A stretch of 48,375 bases of DNA from Schlegelella_A sp035995885. Lineage in GTDB: Bacteria; Pseudomonadota; Gammaproteobacteria; Burkholderiales; Burkholderiaceae_C. A model generated the notes under the pieces. That model had not been told where the DNA came from, made no database searches, and saw only the letters and a program-made list of their open reading frames with translations. The stretch is from assembly GCA_035995885.1 (NCBI GenBank), contig DASYKC010000207.1, positions 1 through 48,375 on the forward strand, read 5' to 3'. Both the position numbers and the translations under genes were made by a program. Below, in pieces: positions 7,727-15,650 of this stretch; the first letter of the stretch is position 1; each line of letters opens with the position of its first letter.

Positions 7727-7852
7727 CCGGTCCTCGGGGGGTGGGCGGCGCGAAGAAGGCGGCATGCGCCGCCCGCAAGAATCGATTCGCGTCGAGCCGG
7801 AAATTATAGGGGCGCCACTCTCGTCGCCGCGGTGGCGCGCAAGCGCCGCTGG

Positions 7853-7858
7853 TAGACT
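7853..7858 (+). promoter_or_regulatory. candidate -10 box (TAGACT) of tRNA-Arg
   Basis: TAGACT ends 11 bases before the tRNA 5' end, which is the usual distance from a -10 to a transcript start just ahead of a tRNA. The -35 region is GC-rich and not recognisable. Confidence 0.4.
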
Positions 7859-7869
7859 GGAAAGCCGCT

Positions 7870-7945
7870 GCGCCCGTAGCTCAATGGATAGAGTACTGCC
7901 CTCCGAAGGCAGGGGTTGCAGGTTCGATACCTGCCGGGCGCACCA
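7870..7945 (+). tRNA. tRNA-Arg (anticodon CCG)
   Basis: A complete 76-nt cloverleaf. The acceptor stem GCGCCCG pairs with CGGGCGC, then discriminator A and an encoded CCA (7943-7945). The anticodon stem CTGCC/GGCAG encloses the loop CTCCGAA, giving anticodon CCG for the codon CGG. The T-arm has the canonical GGTTCGATACC-type loop. It closely resembles other proteobacterial tRNA-Arg(CCG) genes. It is followed by an intrinsic terminator. No integrase or duplicated tRNA 3' end is nearby, so there is no sign of an integrated element. Confidence 0.97.
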
Positions 7946-7962
7946 ACTCCGACATCGAGAAA

Positions 7963-7994
7963 AAAAGGCCGCAGCGTTGCCGCTGCGGCCTTTT
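7963..7994. terminator. bidirectional intrinsic terminator
   Basis: GGCCGCAGC (7967-7975) pairs with GCTGCGGCC (7982-7990), flanked by A-runs on the left and TTTT on the right. It can end the tRNA-Arg transcript on the plus strand and the lipoprotein transcript (stop at 8042) on the minus strand. Confidence 0.9.
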
Positions 7995-8041
7995 GCATTT
8001 CCAGGTGACCGACTTGCGTCGGTCGCCCGGTCAGGCGTCGA

Positions 8042-10486
8042 TCAGATCGGCACCGACGTCGGCGCCGCCGGCAGCGGCACGCCGCCAGGGCCGGCCGTGT
8101 AGGTGAGCGGTCCGATCGGGTCCTGCTGGCCGACGCCCGGCTTGCTCCAGTCGCACACGCCGGTCGGGAACACCGCGTTCAGGCGCGCCTGCTGGCCCGC
8201 GGTGAACGTGATGCCGGTGTAGTCGCTGAAGACCACCGGCTTCAGCTGGCACTTCAGGATGTTCTCGGCCAGCGGACCGCCGGCTACCTGGTGCGGCGAG
8301 GAGAAGACCTTCAGCCGCAGATCGGCATCGCAGGCGGCCTGGTCGGTCACCGGCGTGGCGAAGTTGACGTCGCCCGTGAGGAAGCAGAAGTCGATCGCTG
8401 CCGCGGGTTTGGCGGCGACGACCTGGGCGTGCGTGCGCGCCGAGTTCAGGCTCGGCTTCGGCGCCTGGGCGTTCAGCGTCGTCAGCCACGTGTCCATCGT
8501 CAGGAACGACTTCGTCGTGACCGCCGCGATCTGCGCCGCCGTCGCCGGCAGCAGCGCCGTGCCGTAGCGCCAGATCACCTGGCTGTTGTGGTCGCCGGCC
8601 TGGGTGTCGAGGCGCGAGCGCTCCTCGAAGCTGCGCCAGTTGTAGTGGATGTCGGTCGACCCGGGGCCTTCGTCGTAGCCGCGCGAATCGATGATCGCCA
8701 CCATGCCCAGGTTCTTGCCGCTCGAGAGGATGCCGCTCTTGTAGGCGATGTCGAGCGCGCCGGCATCGGCGACCGAGCGGCTCGCCGACAGATTGGAATC
8801 GGGGTCGCTGCCGCCGATCTTCTCGTTCAACGTGACGAACTCTTCGGCCGTGATGGCGCTAGAGAGCAGCGCCTTCAGCCCGTACTGGACGCCGACGTTG
8901 TCGCCGGTGGTCTGCGCCCGAACGTTGCCGGCAGGGACGCCGGCGGCCGTGTTGGCCGTCGTGCCCCAGACCGCGGCGGCGAGGTCGGGGTCACCGCAAC
9001 GCGGGCCGGCGGGGTTCGTCGTCGGGTTGTAGACCAGCGCGGCCGGCAGCAGGCAGTTGTTGCGAGGGCCCGACGGGTCGGTGACGACCGTTCCGGTCGC
9101 GTCGGCGACGAGGGCGCGGACGTAGTTGCCCGGCTTGTTGTTGAAGCCGAAGGAGTTGTTCCATCCATGGCAGCCGAGCTGGTCGCGATGGCCGTTGATG
9201 GCCGCTTTCTTGGCGTTGATCTGCGCCTGCGTCAGGCCGGCCATCAGCGCCGTCCATTCGGGCTTGACGTAGAGGTTGACGAGCAGCACGCAATCGGTCA
9301 CCTCGATGCCGGTCGTGATCGAGTCCGGGAAGTCGCAGCTCGGCTGGATGCCGTCGAGGAGGCCCGGATAGATCGACGACACGGTGTTCTGGCCGATCGA
9401 ACCGCCCGAGCAGCCGTTGGCCATCGTGAACACGATCTCGCCGTAGGTGTCGACGATGTGCTCCTTCATCATCATCGTCGTCTCGGCCGCGAGGGTGCGG
9501 CTCGAGTTGTAGAGCGAGTCCGTCAGGCTGTTGTCGACGACCATGAAGCCACGCGACAGCGCCGTGTCGTCGGCCCAGTTCTGCTCGGTCCGGAACTGCT
9601 GGCGCGGCTGGCCCGTCGAGGCACCGTAGCTGACGAGCACCTTGCCGTTCCACTGCGGCTGCGGCGCGGTCGCCGTCCACGCCGGCGCGGTCGGGTCGAA
9701 GAGGACGGCGATGTCGTAGATGCCGCGGTTGATCGTGCCGCGCTCGACGCGAACGATGTAGGGAACGGTGCGGCCGGTCGTCGTCGTCGTCGAGGCGACC
9801 GAGGCCGCCGGCGTCGTTCCCGCGACGTAGGGCTGGAAGCACGAATTGGCCGGCGTCGCCGGGGTCGGGTTGGCGATCGAGGGCGTCGGGTCGGGCAGCA
9901 CGAACGAGCAGCCGCCGTCACCCGCGGTGACGAGCACCGGCGTCTTGGTTCGATACCAGAGCTTGAATTCGGTGGCGATGTTGCATTGCGCGTCGGTGGC
10001 CGCCGTCGACAGACCGCTGCCGTTCGACGCCGGCGTGTTGCCGACCGCAACGACCGGGATCGGCGTCGCGCAGACCCAGGGACCCGCCTGCGAACCGAGC
10101 AGCACCGGCCCGCCGATCGGATGGTTGTTGATGACCAGCGAGGCACCGACGAAGGTGCCGTCGGAAAAGGTCGCGTTGATCGTGTTGGTGCCGTTCTTCA
10201 GCCCGGTGACGAGGCCGACGATGCGGCCGCTCGCAAGGGTGATGAAGGACGCGGTGATGTCGGTGCCGTCGCGGTCGATCTTCAGGCTGGCCGGACGAAC
10301 GGAGCCCGACGGCATCTGCACCTCGACCAGTGCCGAGCCGCCGCTGACGAGGTCGGCGCGGTTGGACAAGGTCGTCAGCATCGTGCCGCTGGTCGGTGGC
10401 GGTCCGTTGTTGTCGCCACCGCAGCCGAAGAGAACGAACGAAGCGAAAGCAGCGGCAAACGCCGCCAGGGAGCGCTGGAACTTCAA
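8042..10486 (-). CDS. secreted esterase-like lipoprotein, DUF6351-like
   Basis: An 814-residue protein with a lipoprotein signal peptide: positively charged start, hydrophobic core, lipobox LFGC with Cys22. It should be exported and lipid-anchored. After a Gly/Thr-rich, Ig-like N-terminal part (about 30-125) comes a large domain with NGCSGGSIGQ (about 358-366), a GxSGG-type nucleophile elbow. Several Cys pairs fit a periplasmic or surface enzyme. It resembles large secreted proteins annotated DUF6351, related to tannase/depolymerase-type hydrolases, but that name is from memory. The substrate is unknown; a plant or polymer ester is only a guess. The minus-strand transcript ends at the terminator by the tRNA. 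Confidence 0.8.
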   Translation of the reverse strand: MKFQRSLAAFAAAFASFVLFGCGGDNNGPPPTSGTMLTTLSNRADLVSGGSALVEVQMPSGSVRPASLKIDRDGTDITASFITLASGRIVGLVTGLKNGTNTINATFSDGTFVGASLVINNHPIGGPVLLGSQAGPWVCATPIPVVAVGNTPASNGSGLSTAATDAQCNIATEFKLWYRTKTPVLVTAGDGGCSFVLPDPTPSIANPTPATPANSCFQPYVAGTTPAASVASTTTTTGRTVPYIVRVERGTINRGIYDIAVLFDPTAPAWTATAPQPQWNGKVLVSYGASTGQPRQQFRTEQNWADDTALSRGFMVVDNSLTDSLYNSSRTLAAETTMMMKEHIVDTYGEIVFTMANGCSGGSIGQNTVSSIYPGLLDGIQPSCDFPDSITTGIEVTDCVLLVNLYVKPEWTALMAGLTQAQINAKKAAINGHRDQLGCHGWNNSFGFNNKPGNYVRALVADATGTVVTDPSGPRNNCLLPAALVYNPTTNPAGPRCGDPDLAAAVWGTTANTAAGVPAGNVRAQTTGDNVGVQYGLKALLSSAITAEEFVTLNEKIGGSDPDSNLSASRSVADAGALDIAYKSGILSSGKNLGMVAIIDSRGYDEGPGSTDIHYNWRSFEERSRLDTQAGDHNSQVIWRYGTALLPATAAQIAAVTTKSFLTMDTWLTTLNAQAPKPSLNSARTHAQVVAAKPAAAIDFCFLTGDVNFATPVTDQAACDADLRLKVFSSPHQVAGGPLAENILKCQLKPVVFSDYTGITFTAGQQARLNAVFPTGVCDWSKPGVGQQDPIGPLTYTAGPGGVPLPAAPTSVPI

Positions 10487-10647
10487 GATTTGTCTCCGGT
10501 TTGCCCACCGGTCGATGCCGGCGAGTCGTGCGAAAAAATCGCGTCGACGAAGGCGACGCGAGCGCGGCAGCTTATGAGCGCACGCTCAGCCTGCCATCGG
10601 GACTACTCACTAGAGCCGCGCGCACACCGCTTGCTTGCCCGGCAACT

Positions 10648-12453
10648 TCACCTTTCTTCACGTGCCGCTCGCGCGATCGAGCGCGGCACCTCGATCGGCA
10701 TGTCGAGCAGGATCTGCGCCATTCCCTTGCCGAGCGGATCGAGCCGGCGCGACGACGGTCCGCCGCCGTCGAGGGCTTCGTGAAGGACGAAGTTGATCGC
10801 GCCGATGCCGGGCAGAAGGAAGCGCTCGACCTCACCCTCGACGAGATGGCCGAGCCATCCCTTGACGCGCAGCGGCGTGAGCCGCTCCCAGAGCAGCGCC
10901 AGCCACTCGGGGCGACGCGCGATGACGCCGACGTTGGCGAGGTCGCCCTTGTCGCCGCTGCGCGCCCAGGCGAAGCGGATCAGCGGCAGCGCTTCGACGG
11001 CCTCGAGCGCGGCGTTCGCATCGGCCGCCGCGGGCACGTCCGCCGCCATCGACCGCGGCACGCTGCCGCCGGCGAGGGGAACCGCGACGGCTTCGCGCCG
11101 ATCGCCGATCGCGAAGGTCGCCGGTGCGGCGCACTTGTCGAGCAGGAACGAGAACGGCTTGACGAGCGGCGCGACGGCCGGTCGGCCGCCGGCGCCGGTC
11201 GTCCCCGGCGACCACGACGTTCCCGCCGGCGCGATCTCGCGCGCGAACAGCTCGAGGGCGCGCCGGTCGGCGTGATCGGCGACGATGCGCAGCATGACCT
11301 CGCGGCTGCCGCGCGTTCGCGAATGCGGCCCGTACGAGGTCTCGGCGCCGATCACTTCGATGTGCGTCGCCGCATAAGGAGCGAAGCCCGCCTCGGCCAG
11401 CAGCCGGCTCGTCCGCTCGACGATCGCGGCGCCGGTGCGCTCGGCCTTCCTCACCGCGTCGATGCCGACGATGACGAGCGTGCCGGCGCAACGAAAGCCG
11501 TGGAGCGCCGTCGCCGAGACCTTGTAGGTGTCGGTCGGCGCGAAGCCGCGCGCGCCGGCGACGCGGACGTGGTTGGCGCCGTCCTGCTCGATCGTGACGT
11601 GGCGGAAGTCGCAGATCACGTCGGGCAGCACGTACGCAGCCGGGTCGCCGATCTCGTAGAGCAGCTGCTCTGCAACGGCGGCGCGCGCGATCAGGCCGCC
11701 GCTGCCCGCCGCCTTGGTGATGCGGAACGTGCCGTCGGCGCTGCACTCGGCGATCGGGTAGCCGATCGTCGCCCAGTCGGGCACCGACTCCCAGTCGGTG
11801 AAGAGGCCGCCGGTCGCCTGGCAGCCGCACTCGATGATGTGGCCGGCGAGGCTGCCGGCGGCGAGCAGGTCGTGGTCGCTCGCGGCCCAGCCGAACTCGT
11901 GCATCAGCGGCCCGAGCGCGAGCGCGCTGTCGACGACGCGGCCGGTGACGACGATGTCGGCGCCGGCGGCGAGCGCCCGCGCGATCGGCAGCGCACCGAG
12001 GTAGGCGTTGGCGCTCAGCACGCGCTCGGGCAGCGCCTCGCCGCGGTCGATGTCGCGCGTGCCGGCAGCGGCGAGCGCCGCGACCTGCGCGCCGACGTCG
12101 TCGCCCTCGACGACGGCGACCTTCAGCGACAGCCCGGCCTCGGCGATCAGCGCCTCGAGCGCGGCGACGCAGGCGCGCGGGTGGATGCCACCGGCGTTGC
12201 TCACGACCTTGATGCCGCGCGCGGCGATCGCGCCGAGCACCGAGCGCATCGCCACCTCGACGAAGTCGGTCGCGTAGCCGAGCTCGGGGCGCTTCAATCG
12301 CGCCGCGGCGAGGATCGCCATCGTCGTCTCGGCGAGGTAGTCGAAGACGAGGTAGTCGACCTGGCCCGAGGCGACGAGCTGCGGCGCGGCGACGCGGCTG
12401 TCGCCCCAGAAGCCCGACGCGCCGCCGATGCGAACGATCTTCCCGGCCGTCAT
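10648..12453 (-). CDS. AtuA-like protein (DUF1446 family)
   Basis: A 601-residue homologue of AtuA, a protein of acyclic terpene (citronellol/geraniol) utilisation. The DUF1446 core (about residues 4-450) begins VRIGGASGFWGDSRVAAPQLV and includes VVSNAGGIHPRACV and DIVVTGRVVDSALALGPL. A C-terminal AtuA-like domain (about 495-600) begins LIRFAWARSGDKGDLANVGV. The biochemical role is not established in the family. No atu carboxylase genes are present here, so a terpene role is doubtful. It is transcribed divergently from the epimerase-led operon across a 97-bp gap and may belong to that catabolic unit. The minus-strand start at 12453 has an upstream GGGAG motif. Confidence 0.9.
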   Translation of the reverse strand: MTAGKIVRIGGASGFWGDSRVAAPQLVASGQVDYLVFDYLAETTMAILAAARLKRPELGYATDFVEVAMRSVLGAIAARGIKVVSNAGGIHPRACVAALEALIAEAGLSLKVAVVEGDDVGAQVAALAAAGTRDIDRGEALPERVLSANAYLGALPIARALAAGADIVVTGRVVDSALALGPLMHEFGWAASDHDLLAAGSLAGHIIECGCQATGGLFTDWESVPDWATIGYPIAECSADGTFRITKAAGSGGLIARAAVAEQLLYEIGDPAAYVLPDVICDFRHVTIEQDGANHVRVAGARGFAPTDTYKVSATALHGFRCAGTLVIVGIDAVRKAERTGAAIVERTSRLLAEAGFAPYAATHIEVIGAETSYGPHSRTRGSREVMLRIVADHADRRALELFAREIAPAGTSWSPGTTGAGGRPAVAPLVKPFSFLLDKCAAPATFAIGDRREAVAVPLAGGSVPRSMAADVPAAADANAALEAVEALPLIRFAWARSGDKGDLANVGVIARRPEWLALLWERLTPLRVKGWLGHLVEGEVERFLLPGIGAINFVLHEALDGGGPSSRRLDPLGKGMAQILLDMPIEVPRSIARAAREER

Positions 12454-12524
12454 CGCTGTCTCCCGTTTTTGCCGTGCGCGAAGGGTAGCAACCCGCGCGC
12501 TCGGCCGGCGCCACGAGGCGCCGC

Positions 12525-12530
12525 TAAACT
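12525..12530 (+). promoter_or_regulatory. candidate -10 box (TAAACT) of the 12.5-17.9 kb operon
   Basis: TAAACT lies 20 bases upstream of the GTG start in the 97-bp divergent gap with the AtuA-like gene. There is no clear -35, and no operator palindrome or regulator gene is adjacent. Confidence 0.35.
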
Positions 12531-12550
12531 GACGGCGACCCTGTCAGGAC

Positions 12551-13597
12551 GTGCCCTTGGATTTTCTCGACCCCTTGAATCTGCCCGATCGCTTTGCGTC
12601 GGTGACTGCGCTCGACGACTTTCTCACCCGGCCGAGCCGCGCCCTCGTCGACGACCTCGCGAAGGTCGAAGGCGACCTTCTCATCCTCGGCGTCGCCGGC
12701 AAGATGGGGCCGACGCTGGCGCGCCTCGCCAAGCGCGCGTCGCCGGCGCGCCGCGTCGTCGGCGTCGCCCGCTTCAGCGACGGCGCGGTGCGCGACCAGC
12801 TCGCGGAGCACGGCGTCGAGACGATCGCCTGCGACCTGCTCGACCGCGCCGCCATCGCTGCGCTGCCCGACGCGCCCAACGTGATCTTCGCCGCCGGCCA
12901 CAAGTTCGGCGCCAGCGGCGCGCCGGCGCTGACCTGGGCGATGAACACGCACGTGCCGGCGCTCGTCGCCGAGCGCTATCGGTCGGCGCGCATCGTCGCC
13001 TTCTCGACCGGCAACGTCTACGGCCTGGTGCCGGTCGGCGCTGCCGGCGCGAGCGAGTCGACGGCGCCGATGCCCGTCGGCGAGTACGCGCAGTCGTGCC
13101 TCGGCCGCGAGCGCATGTTCGAGTTCTTCTCGGCGAAGCACGGCACGCCGGGCCGCATCGTCCGCCTCAACTACGCGATCGACATGCGCTACGGCGTCGT
13201 CTTCGACGTCGCCGCGAAGGTGCATCGCGGCGAGCCGGTCGACGTGACGATGGGCCACGTCAACGTCATATGGCAGGGCGACGCCAACGCGCAGGTGCTG
13301 CGCTGCCTCGCCCATTGCACGGCGCCGACGACGCCGATCAACGTCACCGGCCCGGAGACGATCTCGATCCGCTGGCTCGCGCAGCAGCTCGCCGCGCGGA
13401 TGGGCACCGAGGCGAAGATCGTCGGCCAGGAAGCGGCGACGGCGCTGCTCTCGGACACGAGCGTGGCCGCGGCGCTGTTCGGCTATCCGCTGGTGCCGCT
13501 CGGCCGCATGCTCGACTGGGTCGCCGCCTGGGTCCAGGCCGGCGGCGCGAGCTTCGGCAAGCCGACCAAGTTCGAGGTCCGCAGCGGTGAGTTCTGA
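12551..13597 (+). CDS. NAD-dependent epimerase/dehydratase-like protein with altered active site
   Basis: A 348-residue extended-SDR protein. A nonstandard ~40-residue N-terminal extension precedes the Rossmann start LILGVAGKMGPT (about 44-55). FSTGNVYG (151-158) is the conserved strand. The catalytic YxxxK appears as Y179-A-Q-S-C183, so the usual Lys is Cys. It may have lost classical SDR chemistry or use another mechanism. The GTG at 12551 is chosen as first start after the divergent promoter region. Its stop overlaps the GNAT gene by 11 bases, so translation is coupled. It leads a five-gene operon with a DapA-like aldolase, an enolase-superfamily enzyme and a PhyH oxygenase, suggesting oxidation or epimerisation of a small sugar-like acid. 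Confidence 0.85.
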   Translation: MPLDFLDPLNLPDRFASVTALDDFLTRPSRALVDDLAKVEGDLLILGVAGKMGPTLARLAKRASPARRVVGVARFSDGAVRDQLAEHGVETIACDLLDRAAIAALPDAPNVIFAAGHKFGASGAPALTWAMNTHVPALVAERYRSARIVAFSTGNVYGLVPVGAAGASESTAPMPVGEYAQSCLGRERMFEFFSAKHGTPGRIVRLNYAIDMRYGVVFDVAAKVHRGEPVDVTMGHVNVIWQGDANAQVLRCLAHCTAPTTPINVTGPETISIRWLAQQLAARMGTEAKIVGQEAATALLSDTSVAAALFGYPLVPLGRMLDWVAAWVQAGGASFGKPTKFEVRSGEF

Positions 13598-14516
13598 GGT
13601 GCTCGCGCTCGAGCGGCTCGGCCCGGGCGACGTCGCCGGCGGGCTCGCCTTGTCCGACGCCGCCGGCTGGAACCAGAGCGCCGACGACTGGTCGTTCTTC
13701 ATCGCCGCCGGCGCCGCGTTCGGCATGCGCCTCGATCGAAGCACGCTCGTCGCCACTGCCGCGGCGCTGCCCTACGACGCCGCGACCGGCTGGATCTCGA
13801 TGGTCCTCGTCGCCGCCGCGCAGCGCCATCGCGGCATCGCCAGCCAGCTCGTCGACGCCTGCGTCGCGTCGTTGCGCGACAGCGGCCGCACGCCGGTGCT
13901 CGACGCGACGCCGGCCGGCGCCGCCGTCTACGCGAAGATCGGCTTCGCCGCCGGCTTCGCGTTCGAACGCTGGGAGGGCCGGGTCGCGCGCCATGAGCTC
14001 GGCAATGCGGGGGACGAGGCGGCGCGCGATGAGCGCGGCAATGCGGGCGAGGTCGCGCGCCACGAGCGCGGCAGCGTGGGCGCACAGAACGAAGCGCGAA
14101 GCATCGTTGCGGCTGCGCCGGACGCCGAGATCCTGATCGACCTCGACCGGCGCGCCGGCGGCGTCGACCGCACGCCGCTCTGGCGCGCCTTCCTCGCCCG
14201 GCCCGAGACGCGCGCCTGGCTCGCGCCGCGCGGCGACGGCTTCGCGCTGCGCCGCGCCGGCCGCCGCGCCACGCAGATCGGCCCGGTCGTCGCGACCGAC
14301 GCCGCCATCGCGATCGATCTCGTCGGCGCGGCGCTCGCCGACGTCGCCGGCCCCGTCTTCATCGACGTTCCCGTCGATTGCACGGAAGTCGCGAGCGAGC
14401 TAGCGCGGCGCGGCTTCATGCGCCAGCGCTCGTTCGTTCGCATGGCGCTCGGCGACGCGCGCGCCGCGGCGGCGCGCGACGCGGTCTTCGCGCTCGCCGG
14501 CCCGGAGTTCGGCTGA
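13587..14516 (+). CDS. GNAT-family N-acetyltransferase, two-domain
   Basis: A 309-residue protein. The N-terminal GNAT domain (about 10-130) has the acetyl-CoA loop QRHRGIASQLVDA (79-91) and GAAVYAKIGF. The C-terminal part (about 172-309) resembles the second domain of YitH-type acetyltransferases. A highly charged linker (about 134-168) holds three degenerate copies of a ~11-residue unit (ARHELGNAG.., ARDERGNAG.., ARHERGSVG..). GTG 13587 overlaps the end of the epimerase-like gene. The substrate is unknown. The operon position suggests acetylation of an amine-bearing intermediate or detoxification, which is inference. Confidence 0.82.
   Translation: MSSEVLALERLGPGDVAGGLALSDAAGWNQSADDWSFFIAAGAAFGMRLDRSTLVATAAALPYDAATGWISMVLVAAAQRHRGIASQLVDACVASLRDSGRTPVLDATPAGAAVYAKIGFAAGFAFERWEGRVARHELGNAGDEAARDERGNAGEVARHERGSVGAQNEARSIVAAAPDAEILIDLDRRAGGVDRTPLWRAFLARPETRAWLAPRGDGFALRRAGRRATQIGPVVATDAAIAIDLVGAALADVAGPVFIDVPVDCTEVASELARRGFMRQRSFVRMALGDARAAAARDAVFALAGPEFG
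13982..14083 (+). repeat. tandem repeat inside the GNAT gene
   Basis: About three in-frame copies of a 30-39 bp unit built on GCGCGCSAYGAGC...GGCAATGCGGGC encode the charged linker between the two acetyltransferase domains. Copies differ at several bases, so this is a degenerate repeat, not a recent expansion. Confidence 0.7.
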
Positions 14517-14518
14517 CG

Positions 14519-15622
14519 ATGGCGACGAGCACCGCACCGATGGGCATCGCCGTCCTGCGCGAGCGCCTGTTCGACGGCCTCGCGATCCCGGCCCATCCGC
14601 TCGCCCTCGACGCCTCGCGCCGGCTCGACCGGCGCCGTCAGCGCGCGCTCGCGCGCTACTACCTCGATGCCGGCGCCGGCGGCCTCGCCGTCGGCGTCCA
14701 CACGACGCAGTTCGCGATCCGCGAGGCCGGGCTCTTCGAAGAGGTGCTGACGATCGCCGCCGAGACCGCGCGCGACTGGCCTCGCTTCGGCCGCGATGCG
14801 GATGCGCCGCGGCCGCTGCTCGTCGCCGGCGCCTGCGGCAGGACGCAGCAGGCGCGCGCCGAGGCGCGGCTGGCGCGCGGCCTCGGCTACGACGCCGCGC
14901 TGCTCAGCCTCGCCGCCTGGCAGGGCGCGAGCGAGGACGAGATCGTCGCCCATTGCGCCGCCGTCGCCGGCGAGCTGCCGCTGATCGGCTTCTACCTGCA
15001 GCCGGCGGTCGGCGGCCTCGACCTGCCGGCATCGTTCTGGGCCCGCTTCGCCGCGCTCGACAACATCGTCGCCATCAAGGTCGCGCCGTTCAACCGCTAT
15101 CGCACGCTCGACGTGATCCACGGCGTCGTCGCCGCGCGCGCCGAGGACCGCGTCGCGCTCTACACCGGCAACGACGACCACATCGTCCTCGACCTCGTGA
15201 CGCCGTTCCAGGCCGAGCGCGACGGCGCGCCGGTGACGGTGCGCTTCCGCGGCGGCCTGCTCGGCCACTGGTCGGTGTGGACGAAGGGCGCGGTCGACCT
15301 GCTCGAGCGCTGCAAGGCGAGCGCCGCGGCGCAGGACGCGGGCGATGCGGGCGCCGTCGACCGCGAGCTGCTCGCCCTCGACAGCCGCGTCACCGACTGC
15401 AACAGCGCCTTCTTCGACGTCGCTCACGACTTCCGCGGCTGCATCGCCGGCTGCCACGAGGTGCTGCGCCGCCAGGGCCTGCTCGAGGGCCTCTGGTGCC
15501 TCGATCCGGACGAGGGCCTGAGCCCGGGCCAGCGCGAGGCGATCGACCGCGTCTGCCGCGACCACGCCGACCTCGCCGACGACGCGTTCGTCGCCGCGCA
15601 TCTCGAGCGCTGGCTCGCTTGA
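14519..15622 (+). CDS. dihydrodipicolinate synthase (DapA)-family aldolase/lyase
   Basis: A 367-residue class I aldolase-fold protein. The Schiff-base Lys is in NIVAIKVAPFNRY (K187) and the active-site Tyr in IGFYLQP (Y159). Their 28-residue spacing equals that of E. coli DapA (Y133/K161). It is about 70 residues longer than DapA and lacks obvious lysine-pathway context, so I expect a catabolic relative (keto-acid sugar aldolase or dehydratase class) that cleaves or dehydrates a 2-keto acid. The ATG at 14519 follows the GNAT stop by two bases; the next gene begins 28 bases after its stop. The exact reaction cannot be assigned. Confidence 0.88.
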   Translation: MATSTAPMGIAVLRERLFDGLAIPAHPLALDASRRLDRRRQRALARYYLDAGAGGLAVGVHTTQFAIREAGLFEEVLTIAAETARDWPRFGRDADAPRPLLVAGACGRTQQARAEARLARGLGYDAALLSLAAWQGASEDEIVAHCAAVAGELPLIGFYLQPAVGGLDLPASFWARFAALDNIVAIKVAPFNRYRTLDVIHGVVAARAEDRVALYTGNDDHIVLDLVTPFQAERDGAPVTVRFRGGLLGHWSVWTKGAVDLLERCKASAAAQDAGDAGAVDRELLALDSRVTDCNSAFFDVAHDFRGCIAGCHEVLRRQGLLEGLWCLDPDEGLSPGQREAIDRVCRDHADLADDAFVAAHLERWLA

Positions 15623-15650
15623 GCGCGGCCCGGCCCGCAAGAGCGCACCG

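Noticed and set aside
7870..7945. tRNA-Arg as a possible integration site for a mobile element
   Set aside because: No integrase gene and no duplicated tRNA 3' end were seen in the flanks; both sides are ordinary genes.
10487..10647. Possible small gene or RNA between the lipoprotein and AtuA-like genes
   Set aside because: No frame with a convincing start and no folded RNA family seen; it most likely carries only the lipoprotein promoter.
10648..12453. AtuA-like gene as evidence for acyclic terpene degradation
   Set aside because: None of the partner carboxylase, dehydrogenase or acyl-CoA genes of that pathway is nearby.
10396..13590. A 1,064-codon plus-strand open frame opposite the AtuA-like gene, running into the epimerase-like gene in another frame
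   Set aside because: Low-complexity Arg/Asp/Ala composition and no family resemblance, whereas the overlapping AtuA-like and epimerase-like frames are both clear.
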